Positions 34,401 to 45,114 of a stretch of DNA of 64,000 bases are shown here, in pieces. Each line of letters begins with the position of its first letter. Position 1 is the stretch's first letter. Below the pieces are notes generated by a model. That model had not been told where the DNA came from. It saw nothing but the letters and a program-made list of their open reading frames with translations, and made no database searches. The translations under genes were made by a program, and so were the position numbers. The stretch is from Phoronis australis (lineage: Eukaryota; Phoronida; Phoronidae): NCBI GenBank assembly GCA_002633005.1, contig NMRA01000870.1, positions 1 to 64,000 on the forward strand, given 5' to 3'.

Positions 34401-37400
34401 TTGACATTTATAGGCACTTGACCATGCCCTTCACCTGCAATCGGTGGTTACATGTATGTTTGTGCCCATTGGCGAAAAACTTGAGCAATTTTTTCTTTTC
34501 CTTGAAAAAATGCATTGCTTCGGATGTACACATGGGGAAGTATGGAACTAAGTAAACGTATTTGCTTGTTGCATTACGAAAAGCACAAAACACACTTCAG
34601 TCTTTTAGTGAAATACAGTGTTTTCGGAACAGCAAATCAGTTCTCCTACCTATCGTCTGCACGTCAACATGACATTATCCATTGTCAAATCTAGGATGTC
34701 GGACGGGGGTACAAGCACAGACTTTGAAGGAAACCGCCCATGTGGTCCCTCATATCCGTATACCGACGGCGCTATATTTCAACCGCGTCCTTAATCCCCC
34801 AGCCCTAAATTCGCTACATGAAAATATGGATGACAATGATTGCTGTGGTAAGTAAACATTAGTTTTGCCTAGCTTCAGTTGCAGTATACGTTACCAATTT
34901 TGAAATCCTTGAACTTAGTTGGGTCGAAAATGTTGTCGCCGGGCTTCGTGTAGAAACTCGATTGCTTTGGCTTCAGGTAACTCTCGGAGAACGAGAAAAT
35001 CGACAACCGTGCTGTGGTGACCAGCCACCCTGCGCACCCGTCATACCACATGTTCATCAACCCTTGCCCGCCGCGAGTGTGCTGTCCGGCAGCGGACACC
35101 ATACAATTCTGGTACGGTTCCCAAACTGTGCGGCAGTCCATCCCAGCAGCGGAGCAAACTATAACAAAGTGATAGTAAGAAACCGAGTGATTAGCATACT
35201 GCAATGAAGTTACTCAGCTAAAGTACGGGACCTGTTTCAAGAACAATGTATTTTTTATCATCATCATTTATTTAATATAGTGACATAAGGGTGCCAGTAA
35301 ATTCATAATCTCAAATACAGAATATTCACCACACACCCCAGGATACTTCTAAAACCCCTTGTACCACCTCGACTCCCACACATGGGCGGCGCAGCAATGA
35401 AAAAGGTAGGGGGTTAAAGCCCCCTCAGCCCCCCTGTGGTGCACCGCCTATAGAACATGTGCAGCGTAGCACTGAAAAAAGTGGGGGCTATAGCCTCTCC
35501 CCCAGCCCCCTATGGAGCGCCGCCCATGGCCACAAACTTCGACCCACGATGGCCTCGACACACAACCCCTCCATCCCACGACCCCCTAACCCGCGACCTG
35601 TGGTAATAGAGGCGATTTTTTACATTTTGCATAATCTTATTACGATGCTGAGTGACNNNNNNGATCCCCCCCCCCCCCCCCCTTAAGACCTACCTACACA
35701 CGAGTCTGCTCTGGCTCAAGTCTGGTGATTAAAAACAGAAAGTGGCGTGATAACGTAATCTGAATTAGCGCATTGTAAGCGTGCTAACGTTACGGAAATA
35801 ATTTCACGAGCGGCTACTAATGGCCCAGTTCTACTAAACTTATGGAGAGGGTACGTTAACGTAAATGTACATAATTTTACATTTTTATTATTTGGCTTCT
35901 GTTGTATACTCGTTTTCAATATGCTCTATATAACGTTGAAATACTTTTTAGTACGCAGTTTGTTTTTTCAAACTATGACGGACCTCTGAGACACCGGCAG
36001 GCATAAATACTCTTCTACACAATAGTCGTTCTTAACAGATACATGTATATGCGCAGTTTAGGATTCTAAGCGATTATGTTTAAACAGTTTAACTCTTCAA
36101 ACTGGAAAATGAATGCTTTAAAGCTTTTGAGAGACACAATTTTTTTCTTCCTGAAATTTTCTAAGAAAATCGCATTTCTCCACAATTTTAGATATTGTTT
36201 CAAGTCCCATTAAAAGACATTGTTTGCAGTTATTTTTTTCATCCATTAGAATTTAACGATTCCAAAGCCTTAGCGTACTTTCATGTTGCTTGTAGAATGA
36301 ATTTGGCCACCCCTCGTCACCATAATATACTGCACTTGCAGCATACACGTACAGAGATTTTTTTTTTTTTCTGAACTGCCGTCAAGTACACTGACATAAA
36401 TGATCGATTTTCTTGGCTAACTGATATAGGAGCTTTCAAAATATGCACGACAGTGGTATATTGCCCGGTTCCTCACTCCAACAAATGTACGTATTGTGTA
36501 TGACGGTTCCTGGTTTTTAAAATCACGTCCTAAACATGCATGTTTATATGATTTTGTACTATCTTTACAGTTTGCGTTCAATAAGCGAAGACTTTTTGTC
36601 GGCAAATTCAAGTTAATGCATTGAAGTCTCTTTAGCCCACAACCGAAAACCTCGAAGACCAATCGCTTCAGTGGCTGCCATTGATGAGGACAGGCTAGTT
36701 AGCTCCACGAGTTTATTCGCGTAACACTCGCGTGACCTTCCAAGATCTAGCAACTCATGGGGGTCGTGGGTCGAGCGGGTCGAAAGGGTCGTAGGTCGAG
36801 GGAGTCGTGGGGTGTGGGTGTCGAGGGAGGTTTAGGGCACACCTTTGCGTAATCCACTCAAGGAACCTCACATAGGCAGTTCAGCCGTCTAGAGCATTTG
36901 TGACGTGAACGAATGACGTACACAGTAGTGGAAAATTGACGGTGGCTGCAAGGGGGAAGCAAAACTTCCGCTATATACAATTTCGCACCAGGCTATTGCA
37001 GTAGCACGGAATTCTACCTCCAAATTAAAAGTTAGTTGGTGAGTATACACATTCAGGGCTACAAAAGGATGATATCTGGTTTAGATTTACGGATGGGAGA
37101 GACGATATTTGTATTGATTCGGCATTTAACTGTTCTTTTTATCGATACTCACAGAAATGTGAGGACACATAAGTTTCAAGGAATTGTTTTCACGATGCAA
37201 TTTGTTCTATCGAAAATCGAGTCTCTATTGCGGTTATTACAACTAACATTCAGAGTATCAAATTATTAGATTTAACCATATTTATATAAAAAACATGCAT
37301 ATAAACATTTTTTGTGAATCTGGTTTTTCTTATGCAAACATGGAATGATTTTAGTTGATCTACAGTTTAAGTCGTCAGTGTGCTCCCCAAAACGAACTGC

Positions 37401-39266
37401 AGAAGCCTACATGTATTTAAACTGTAAAGCACTCTGAAGGTACTGAGAGAAATGTAGGTGCAGCCAGCTGACAAGTCCCTCCCTTGTAGTGTCCATGCAC
37501 ATAGTAAAATGCTGAGGGTATCGATAATCACTCTTTCTATACAAACCAGAAGTTCCCAAAACAAAACAAGCATACTAACCTTCTCTGATAAGATCGAGCG
37601 TAAACCCATCAACAGTACCACCTTTGTTTCTGTAAACGAAAATGTACTTCGGTTACTCAACTCACCATAGAATGGCTGTTGCCGTGGGTAAATTAACTGA
37701 TTTTAAATCTGCAATCCGCCCTCTTTAGATGGATGAAAACGAAGACCGTATGGAATCTTTTACTCACATAAAATCGATCTCGTAGTGCGAATCGATCCGT
37801 CTTACATTGTTTAGTATGGTGGGCCGTTGAGGGGAAAGGGTCGCCGTAAAATTACGCTCGTAATTACGAGCGTAAATTAAATTGCAGGAGTGTCGCCGTA
37901 CAATTACGCTCGTAAATTAAATGGGGAAAAGTTTCGCCGTAAAATTACCCTGCTCGTAATTACGAGCGTAAATTAAATTGCAAAAGTGTTGCAGTAAAAT
38001 TACGCCCGTAAATTAAATGGGGGAAATGTCGCCGTAAATTACGCTCGTAAAATACCTTAAGAACGTTCCAAATTTAAACCAATCAGTGTTGACCAAACAT
38101 ACACGACTGTTGCTGGGCAGCTCGTTCTTGCACAATCGCTGACATTGCAGCAGCGATTTGATCTGCCATGATTCAGCGCTCGTATCGTAGACATGTAACC
38201 GGTCAGTAAATAGGTATTTCCATGAGCACGCGTGACCGTGGATTGTAAAACCCAACGTCATTGGCTAAGAGTTTAAACGAAATAACGAGCGTAATTTTAG
38301 GCCGTAAAGAACTAAATTACGCTCGTAATTTTACGGCGTAATTAACGGCGTAAGTAGCAGCGTAATGTACATAATTACGCTCGTATTTTTCCGGCGACAC
38401 TTTCCCCCCAACGGCCCATCATAGTTTAGGAAGTACTGCATTGTACTTTGCGTATGAATGGTTATCTGTGCTTGGGTCGCTTGGAGACCGAGCCAGCGCT
38501 ATACAATTCGTCTGTTTAGTCACTACTTCTTCCTCGCGAGATCAGTGCAGATGACACCCTTGAATTTCACTGATAATGACTCATACGGACACAATAAGAA
38601 TGGAACATTTTCTGCTTTGCGTGAATTATTGTATTAATTCGTCGTTTGCAATTTGCTTTACAGACCACTTGACTTTATGTACTTTGTCTTAAATTGTTCA
38701 TCGTCAAATTCGATGTGATTGGCTTCGAAAAAACTGACATCTCGTTATTGCTCGAGAATGGGCTCCTCGCAACAAGTCAATTTGTGACGGCTGAGAATGG
38801 TCTCAAGGAATATTGAACTGTCAGTTCTTTGCAAATGCGGAAATTACTTCTCATCAGTGTAAGGAACAATTTGAAACCAATGTTAGGCGGCAACGAAGAG
38901 GTCTAGATGAGACATTTGCTTTTTTGTCCGGAGGAAAGCGGATTTGCCTAAATACATGTATATAGGGTTTACATGCCAGTCTAAAAACTTCCTTCCCGTA
39001 AAAATGTTTGTGATTCATCATACTCACACATATTCATAAGCTCCCCATCCGTGGCCGTGAGCAATGGTGTAGATTCTTTTTTCTTTGCCGGAAACGGGAT
39101 CACTTCTGAAACAGGTCACATCACTACGCGCACGTGCGAATGACAAGATGCACGAAAGTAAAACTGAGGAAACAAGAACTGAAATGAGAAGTGATAGTTC
39201 TTTTTGGATGGCTTGCCTAGTTATTTTGGACTTGGAATTACGTTGACGACTGAGAATACAAATCAT
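28060..39266 (-). CDS. Extracellular solute-binding protein family 3 (SBP_bac_3) domain protein, five exons
   Basis: The exons join in frame on the minus strand as 39266-39028, 37629-37580, 35158-34895, 31565-31438 and 28419-28060 (239+50+264+128+360 nt), giving 346 residues and a TAG stop. Residues 1-23 are basic, 24-43 form one hydrophobic segment (signal peptide or type II anchor), and the rest is one two-lobed solute-binding domain. Lobe 1 has 'KRIYTIAHGHGWGAYEYV', 'GFTLDLIREVCSAAGMDC', 'MNMWYDGCAGWLVTTAR' and 'FSFSESYLKP'. Arg147 sits where this fold places the Arg that grips the ligand alpha-carboxylate. Lobe 2 has 'KIGFGDGWAYDEKCLYRQ', 'VAAVYVGDDVFEQY' and 'GFQKIVSSGAFKKLC'. In bacteria such proteins deliver amino acids to ABC transporters; in animals the same fold is the ligand-binding domain of ionotropic glutamate receptors. 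No pore helices are present, so this is a stand-alone binder or sensor outside the cell. Ligand and role are unknown. Confidence 0.85.
28420..31437. other. Intron 4 of the solute-binding gene
   Basis: A 3.0-kb intron containing TIR family A copy 2 (30477-30727), a relative of the 8880-9020 repeat at 29490-29600, and a C-run at 29841-29854. Open frames inside it, including the 133-codon plus-strand one at 30598-30999, lie over repeat sequence. Confidence 0.6.
30477..30727. repeat. TIR repeat family A, copy 2, uninterrupted
   Basis: A 251-bp element with ends 'catgcgcgcagcacacagcc' and 'ctgggtgcgcgcatg', in an intron. It is the reference copy that shows where nested MITEs entered copies 1 and 3. 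Confidence 0.7.
31438..31565 (-). CDS. Solute-binding gene exon 4: first part of lobe 2
   Basis: The acceptor 'ctctattcacag' and donor 'gggaaa|gtaagt' bound 42 codons, read with the split Gly from exon 3. The start 'GFGDGWAYDEKCLYRQ' is the typical glycine-rich turn and helix opening lobe 2, and 'TTSDLLDALVQGK' is the helix that precedes the central strand. It was found only by following the expected fold after exon 3; the two fit in phase. Confidence 0.85.
31590..31642. repeat. TATG/TATA microsatellite
   Basis: Repeated 'tatgtata' words, 25 bp upstream (in gene direction) of exon 4 of the solute-binding gene, close to its acceptor. Confidence 0.8.
33484..33807 (-). other. Intact 107-codon frame in intron 3, unknown
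   Basis: The minus-strand frame is open from 33807 to a TAA at 33484. It reads protein-like: an amphipathic 'VLFRTISDFLEKIVNKSD', then 'LAYDIFSAPVVEPVATTYHT', then 'PFNKAFMGVKTVLQQLRNEV'. Possible acceptors 'ttcttcatcaag' and 'gactcttcag' lie near 33767-33775. It cannot be part of the main solute-binding transcript, because exons 3 and 4 join without it. It may be an alternative terminal exon, a separate nested gene or a transposon fragment. Confidence 0.3.
34895..35158 (-). CDS. Solute-binding gene exon 3: rest of lobe 1 and hinge
   Basis: The acceptor 'ctttgttatag' and donor 'aaattg|gtaacg' (phase 1 at both ends) bound residues 97-184. The exon holds 'WEPYQNC', 'WYDGCAGWLVTTAR' with Arg147, and 'FSFSESYLKPKQSSFYTKPG', the strand crossing between lobes, then 'KFKDFKI'. 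Many Cys (98, 105, 115, 138) suggest disulfides, fitting an extracellular place. Confidence 0.85.
35381..35528. repeat. Foldback mini-element family B, tandem dimer 2
   Basis: Units at 35381-35451 and 35456-35528 have the same layout as those at 12814-12964: 'gggcggcgcagcaatgaaaa', a centre near 'ttaaagcccc' or 'gctatagcc', and the inverse end 'gcgccgccca'. They lie in intron 2 of the solute-binding gene. Confidence 0.75.
35529..35685. repeat. GGGTCG-type repeat (reverse), N gap and C-run
   Basis: 35529-35605 is rich in 'cgacccacga' words, the reverse of the 'gggtcgtgggtcgag' repeats at 36745-36835. Six N at 35657-35662 precede a run of C, so the gap probably reflects a failed homopolymer. 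Confidence 0.6.
36745..36835. repeat. Short GGGTCG-type tandem repeat
   Basis: Irregular tandem words 'gggtcgtgggtcgagcgggt', 'gggtcgtaggtcgaggg' and 'gtgtcgagggagg'. The inverse lies about 1.2 kb away at 35529-35605, both within intron 2 of the solute-binding gene. Confidence 0.6.
37580..37629 (-). CDS. Solute-binding gene exon 2 (50 nt)
   Basis: The acceptor 'ttttcgtttacag' and donor 'gagaag|gttagt' bound 50 nt encoding residues 80-96, 'VNKGGTVDGFTLDLIRE'. This is the conserved 'G-x-DGF-x-xDL' strand and helix of lobe 1. It is too short to find by open-frame scanning and is supported by perfect phase with both neighbours (2 in, 1 out). Confidence 0.8.
37816..38422. mobile_element. MITE with arrays of ACGCTCGTAA palindromes near both ends
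   Basis: The ends are long inverted repeats: 'atggtgggccgttgagggga' on the left and 'ccccaacggcccatcat' on the right, each followed inward by a 'gtcgccg' block. Inside both ends, 'ttacgctcgtaa' and its inverse 'ttacgagcgtaa' recur at least nine times, often back to back as a perfect 24-nt palindrome (37853 onward, and 38284-38385). The middle (38050-38280) has no repeats and no credible coding. Clustered subterminal motifs are typical transposase-binding sites, as in hAT elements. The flanks 'gtttagt' and 'agtttagg' are similar but not an exact target duplication. It sits in intron 1 of the solute-binding gene. Confidence 0.75.
39028..39266 (-). CDS. Solute-binding gene exon 1: signal/anchor and start of lobe 1
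   Basis: I chose the ATG at 39264-39266 as the first Met in the frame. The frame is open further upstream to at least 39305, so an earlier start in another exon cannot be excluded. The exon encodes residues 1-79, including the hydrophobic segment 24-43 and 'DVTCFRSDPVSGKEKRIYTI'. It ends at a strong donor (tatgt|gtgagt), phase 2. Confidence 0.75.
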
Positions 39267-39355
39267 TGTGTAATTCGTTACTTCAACTGCGAAGATGCAA
39301 AACAAAAACTGAAAACATTTAATTCAAATATGAAAACGGAAACCTGCGCACTGAT

Positions 39356-39440
39356 CAATTTTGAAGATGTCGAATCCGCCCGAAAATCAAATGGTGTCGG
39401 CGCAACTCTGAGTCAAGTTTCGTTGAAATTACAGAAGTGT
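39356..39440 (+). repeat. Single unit of the ~190-bp-unit element
   Basis: 'gtcgaatccgcccgaaaatc', 'aaatggtgtcggcgcaa' and 'tcaagtttcgttgaaat' match the core of the units at 1150-3000 and 61085-62640. Only part of one unit is present, just upstream of the solute-binding gene. Confidence 0.7.
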
Positions 39441-39699
39441 TTCAATGAAACTATGACCATGTGGGCATTTAGGGCACACAGTAGTAGAATAAATTGAAAC
39501 ATTTGCGGTTAGGACGGAAAAAATAATTGCAGGCGGTCTAGCAGGCTTGTACATGTACATGTACTGTAGTCCTAGACGTGTGGAAGTCACTTAGTTGCAC
39601 CCATTGCGCTGATCATATGGAACCATTTTTATGCTTTACTAATATATAATTAAAACCGAGCTGAGAGGGTAGAGATCTGACTCGATGGTCCAGCAGTGT

Positions 39700-39764
39700 G
39701 TCCCATTGGGACTCCAAGCCGCGACCTTCAGTAAACGAAGCTCATACTTATCCCACTAGGCCCC
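39700..39764 (-). repeat. tRNA-like segment (SINE head)
   Basis: On the minus strand 'cctagtgggataagtatgag' resembles an A box and 'ggcttggagtccc' a B box, about 30 nt apart. No acceptor stem closes it. Confidence 0.35.
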
Positions 39765-40324
39765 AGTGCCTCCTCTGTGGGCATGGTTACCAAAAACGTA
39801 CTCGCAAAAGGTCTGAAACTTTTTCTTCTGGTGAATATGTTTCCTCGCAGAACTTATTAGAGAAAAAATAATGTTATTAGAGAATAAGTTAAGAAATCTG
39901 ATGCCAAGTCAAGTCTACGTAAGCAGCAGGCTTGTAGAGACATTGGTCCTAACTGGCTGCATACTCCAGTAATCTTCAGCGACAAAATGAAAACATTTGG
40001 AAACACTCAAAAATACGTCCAGAAATTTCCATCACTGAAAAAGTTTTAAAGAAAACCGGCGCGGCACCCAGAGGCGGCTTAAGGGTGTGATTTTTTATTT
40101 TGTGATATCTGTGTCCAACATGCGCCCACAGACATGCGGATTTATTGTATTGACCACTCCAGTGTTAGTTGAACGCCGTAATTAAAATGGGATTATGAAT
40201 ACAGAACTTATGAATCATTTAATTCTAATTCAACAACGGCATTCGTTGACGGGAATGTTTGGGCACTTTCACAATGCTTACACAAGTCAAGAAATGGGGA
40301 GCCAAATACTTCACCATCATCGAA

Positions 40325-40470
40325 TCCAACACGGAGAGGGGGAGGAGGGGTTGGAGGAGGGAGGGAGAGAGAGGGGGCGGACTCGGAAGGGGGGTATGGA
40401 GAGGAGGGAGAACGGGGGAGAAAGAGGTAGAGGGGCGGTGGGAGGGAAAGTGTGGGGAACGGGTGGATCA
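40325..40470. repeat. Polypurine (GGAGAG) tract
   Basis: Almost pure G and A on the plus strand. It generates several overlapping artefactual open frames on both strands. Confidence 0.85.
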
Positions 40471-41384
40471 AGTAAGAACAAATAATTACTCTTCATGCCT
40501 TGGAATTGGCTAGAGAACATCCGTGTTAACGTATTAAGCAAACTATTGTGATTGCGAAAGGGGGCGCTACTGAAAAACTACGTAGTGTGCCCTGGGCCTG
40601 GTAAATACTTTTAAAAGCGGCTATTACATAAGGGCTCAGCTATTCAGAATCGAAACGGTGGAGATTAAACAATTGTTTCCTCAGCACAAGTCCTACGTCA
40701 GTGTAAGCTGTGTTTAGTTTTTCAGTACAACTGGGACTCAGTGTTAGGACTCGGAGCAGGGTTCACAAAGAACTGCTGCCACTGACCTTGAAAGCCGATA
40801 TTTCAAAAGGCCTATTGTGTGTGTGTGAATGATGTTCATGTTTTACACTGTACATGTACAAGCACCAAACTATGTGGGCTTATGTTACACCTCGCAAGCC
40901 CAAAATGAAATACATGGCGCATATTATATGCTAACTGTACTCTAATGTCCAACAGATTAGGTATGAAGGATTAGTTTTATGAGTCTACCATTATTGCTTA
41001 ACAGGTTATTCAAGAAATTACTATGTACATCATTGGTAACGGTGGTAGGCCTAGTCTATTGGCTTTGAGAGCCATTTTCAACGTCTTGCGTTGGTAACAA
41101 ACACGGGGTCGCGTTCGTAGCCTACTGAAGTGTTTGTTACCCGTCTTAGCTGCGATCGAGCCTTTTATCTCTCAAAAGACCAAACTGAAACGCTGAAAAA
41201 AATTGAACCTATACCTTTGGCCATTTCTTGCACCTGTCCCCGTTTAAGCGGATGTTTCAAACTCCGGTGTGCAGTGACCTCTCAAGTTCAATGAGCCAAG
41301 GGTATGGTTCAGCAGTTTTGCCCCAAGCCCTGACACCGACGTTAACAATAGCTTTTCGATTCGTGTACGATTAACCTATTCTGG

Positions 41385-42565
41385 GGAATAGTCCTTTTGC
41401 GAGTTTATAATAATAACGCCAGATTATGTGAGACTTAACTGTGACGTCACGGGAAGTGGGGCAAAAGCTTGTCCTTCGGCCATTTGCCCAAACGGTAACA
41501 GAATGTATTCTGTTATTTTCTTCGAGTTTTTAGCCGTTTAGTTCGAAAAATGCCAAACAAGCATTGCTGTTATGGCAAATGAAATTCAGATTCGCACTAC
41601 AATACGTTATATCGCGTTCTGTACTAATTTCGTCCCGTGTATTTTATACGGGCGGTAGGCGAAATCCGCTCACTGATTAAGTTTTCACCTCGTCAAAAAT
41701 ACATTCTACACTTAAAATTATCACCTAGAAAGGCGCTTACTTTCTTCAGTGATCCTTTCTGCTTCCAAACATATCTTCGATGAAGCATAGCTACCGGAAT
41801 TCAGGTGACTTTGGCGAAGAATTCTAACTCCACTTTGTTGTTACTGTTAACTTTGACCGCGCGCGCGATAACCACAAAGTATTTCAACTGAGTCAGGGGA
41901 GTTTGAGGCGAAGGCTAGCGCGAGACTGAGCGAAGCTCGAGACCTGGCGCGTGACAGTTGCAAAATAGCATGAGCAAATATTAAATGAAATTTGTAAGAT
42001 TTGTGTCCCTTGGACTTTTTGTTCGTCAACAGGCGTGATTTCGCGTAACTTCCTCAAAATGGAGCCCAGTCAGAGAAGCACGAGCGAACCCCGAGTTTCA
42101 TGGATATGTTCAAGTTATCTGCAGACTAAATTGTGTCCATAGTCAGGGTATGCGTTAATTATAGCTCCATGTGCATATATGTATGTTTCATTGCATTTTA
42201 TTTGCTGTATTTTGAAGTGAGTAACTTTTTATGGGGATACACTATCGCCCCTGTATTCCTGTGGCATTCAGGCCTTGACCGGGTTGAGTTCCAATTTCAG
42301 TCCGTTCACAGCTTCGCACAACATATGAAGTTCACATTTTCTCCGTCCATTCACACTTATTCCACGATCCATCTACCATCTCTAAGTTGTGTTAAGGTTT
42401 TAAGCGTAAAATTCACCATAAGAACTCTAGTAAGATTTAGCGTGTGTAGCAAAGACTCAGGGCAAAACAAGAGCAATATGGCGGGTTTTGCCCCTTTTCC
42501 GGTGACGTCACACGGACTAACGAGAAACTCGCAAGTGAGCTATTGCGCAAGGGTCCCCACCAAGA
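41385..42565 (+). mobile_element. Possible decayed THAP-type element
   Basis: Near the left end 'tgtgacgtcacgggaagtgg' followed by 'ggcaaaa' is inverted at about 42478-42512 ('ttttgccccttttccggtga', 'cgtcaca'). Further out the match is weak. Just inside the left end, the ATG at 41550 opens 'MPNKHCCYGK', a TGA, then 'NSDS'. This resembles the first residues of THAP proteins (M-P-x-x-C-x4-C), with the stop where the second Cys should be. The remaining THAP residues were not found. No TTAA flank was seen, so the assignment is tentative. Confidence 0.25.
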
Positions 42566-45100
42566 GAAAACCCTTATGTGACGTACATGTATGAGTCATT
42601 TCCTCTAGCCCATTCTCGTCGATCTCCTCTATTTTTCATTTTCTCCCGTCCCTCCCCTTTATAGTCCTAAACAGGTTGGTAAAGGTAAGACTTTCGCGCC
42701 ACTTGTCTCACACCTGACCACGAGCCGCATCCATTAAAGTAGAACTTGCAGGTTAATTCCTTATCTCAGTGATTGTTTGGCCAAATAAGTTAGAAACGCA
42801 ACATATAGCGACGATGTGAATGTGAAGAAGGTTGAACATTGTCAAATATTAACGAGTTTTATGGTGAAAATGATTCGCCGCCAATTAATCACTGAACCAC
42901 GTGCAGTAACAATCGTGAAGTTGCCCGGGTGCTGGGGAAAAACAATACATGGTGCGGGCTATGTGAGCCCGCAAGGAAAGTCATTAGTGCAAAAGTCACT
43001 TTTTTGCAGATTCTTTGTTCTCCCATTTTCAAGTTGTCAATGAAAACAAAGTGCACTTTGTTATGTTAAAATTGCATTGTTGTTTAGTTCCTTCTATACA
43101 TTAGCATAGTTATAGGAGCATGCGAATACATCGATAAGAACCAGAGATTTGTTTTCGATATCAATGCTGTACAAGCCCAAATTAGCAAATATTGAATTGT
43201 GGAAATTTGAGTCAACATTGTTAGCCCAATTTGACAGCTATGTTGTCAAAATTGTAAAAACAATGCTTGCGTGCCAGTTTGCGGGAGGGGCAATGCTGAC
43301 AAAGTTGGTCACAATTGAGACGTTGTGTCAATTAGGTCGTTGTGTCAGTTTGTACCAGCACATTCCCTGACAATAAGATACCTAGTCTATTACCTCCAGA
43401 ATCATCGGTATCTGCATATGTTTGTTGATGAAAACAATGTCTACTGGTGCAATGCTTTCCTGCTGAGTTGCCATGTTAGTTGCAAAAAATGTGAGACAAA
43501 TCCTACGCTAACATTTGGGATTTTGTTTCCCCAACGGCTGGACAAGCCTTAGCCAGACAATCCGTCCTAAAAAATCAAGAATTAATGCCCTGGGCCTGGC
43601 TTACCCGCGATGCTGAAGAAATCATATTCGCTAATTTCTCTCATTCAAAGACTGTTACTATGCTTCTCATTTTTTTTTTGGTCGTTTGCCTTACTAATTG
43701 TTCGTTTTTCAACTCTAAAACTCGTAAGCTAAAATAGGCGTGTTGGTTGGGTACCACCAAAAATATCTTACCCAGCACGTTCAGCCAATTCTAATGAAGT
43801 ATCTTACAGTGATGCACGAAACAAGATTGTGTTGGGAGACGATTATGCCCTGCAAACCCGGTCACTCTAACACTGGCGTAGCCATACAGCCGGGGCCAAA
43901 GCAAAAATGTTAATGATCGTCACGGGATGGGTTGCTTACGAGGAGACTTAATATATAGAACAGGAGGGGAGCACGCGAAACTGAAACGAAGATACATGTA
44001 TGCCGGGGAGGACTTTTGCCAATGAACGGGGTCAATCCTAATCTAAATTGTCACAATTCAGAAGTTGTAGGTTGGACCGTTTCGCCAATTTGGTTAATTT
44101 GGATCTGCTAGCAGCGGAGCAGAAACACTGGAGCACTTGTCGAGAAAGATGTCCTCTCCTACATTGCATGTCTACATATATTCCGCTGACAACTGTTAGT
44201 CCAATATCAATTATGGATGTCCTGGCAGACCTGGCCCCAGGGTTTAATCTGTATACTCGAAGTAGAAACCGAAATTATTTTTTGTCATTTTATAATCTAC
44301 TTTTGAGCTCAAGATAAATGTCTAGTATCATGTGTATAATGGCTGGTGTGAATAACTGCCTAATCCCACTATGCACTTGATGACTCAGGCATTAAGGGTA
44401 AAAATGCTTGAGCGCAAAATAATAGAAACTTATCTTGAGTTCGCACAAAGGTACAATAGAAACTGCCAAAAATAGTTTCGATTTCACGTGCAAGGATTCG
44501 ACCCCTGGAGCAGTTTTCAACTGCTTCTTGAGAGCTGTTTTGTGTTTTTCGGTCAAGAGTGAAACACTAGAACCGCTCGGTGGCTATTTAGCCTCAGCCG
44601 GCCGCTGGTCACAAGAATTATGCCACCATGAACACATTTAATAATGAAATGTTGTTTCTTAGCAGCGCCAACACGTGAGGCACGTGACGAGACGTCGTGG
44701 CACCAGGAATTTATGGTGTGGACGCTACTGCGCACGCTAGCGAGTTAATATTGTGTTATAAGGTCTTGAACGTTAACACTCACTAGGGAATGACGCTCTT
44801 GACAATTGACGTCTTCTCAACTACGACAGAATAGCACTAATTCCAATATGTATAATAGGGTCTAATCGGTAGAGCAGACGCGCATACATCGGTGTAAGTT
44901 TAAAAATCTAGGTTTGTCCAAAGCCAGTGACACTGAGGAAAAACACGATCACTTCTCGACGAGTCAAATCAGCAACAAACCCACGTTTTGTCGAAGAAAC
45001 TAATTACTGATTTAGATAACTTACCGCTACAAGACTGGTCTCTGAACGTGTTTCTTACTTAGACGTGAAGAAACTTTTGGCCTTATAAAGAACTACTACT
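42566..45100. other. No gene seen
   Basis: Low-complexity and AT-rich stretches (43140-43280 has 'caaattagcaaat' type words). 44345-44620 resembles 50130-50420 in the same direction ('gcacttgatgactc', 'aataatagaaacttatcttg', 'agtttcgatttcac'), probably copies of one dispersed repeat. Confidence 0.4.
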
Positions 45101-45114
45101 ATTCAGTGGCGGAT

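Larger units (their letters stand above)
31566..34894. other. Intron 3 of the solute-binding gene
   Basis: A 3.3-kb intron. Apart from the microsatellite near its 3' end and the open frame at 33484-33807, nothing recognisable was seen. The plus-strand frame at 32773-33075 ends in a Cys run from a TTG/TGC repeat. Confidence 0.5.
39441..41384. other. No gene seen; SINE-like fragment and polypurine tract
   Basis: This is the upstream region of the solute-binding gene. It holds the tRNA-like segment at 39700-39764 and the G/A-rich tract at 40325-40470, but no exon. 40085-40140 resembles the tail of the ~190-bp-unit element. Confidence 0.4.

Noticed and set aside
40195-40541. Five overlapping open frames on both strands
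   Set aside because: They come from the G/A-rich tract, which has no stop codons in several frames.
42133-42594. 153-codon plus-strand open frame
   Set aside because: Its start is hydrophobic by composition, the middle crosses a pyrimidine-rich stretch, and the end runs through the inverted block of the possible decayed element. No motif, homologous feel or splice context was found.
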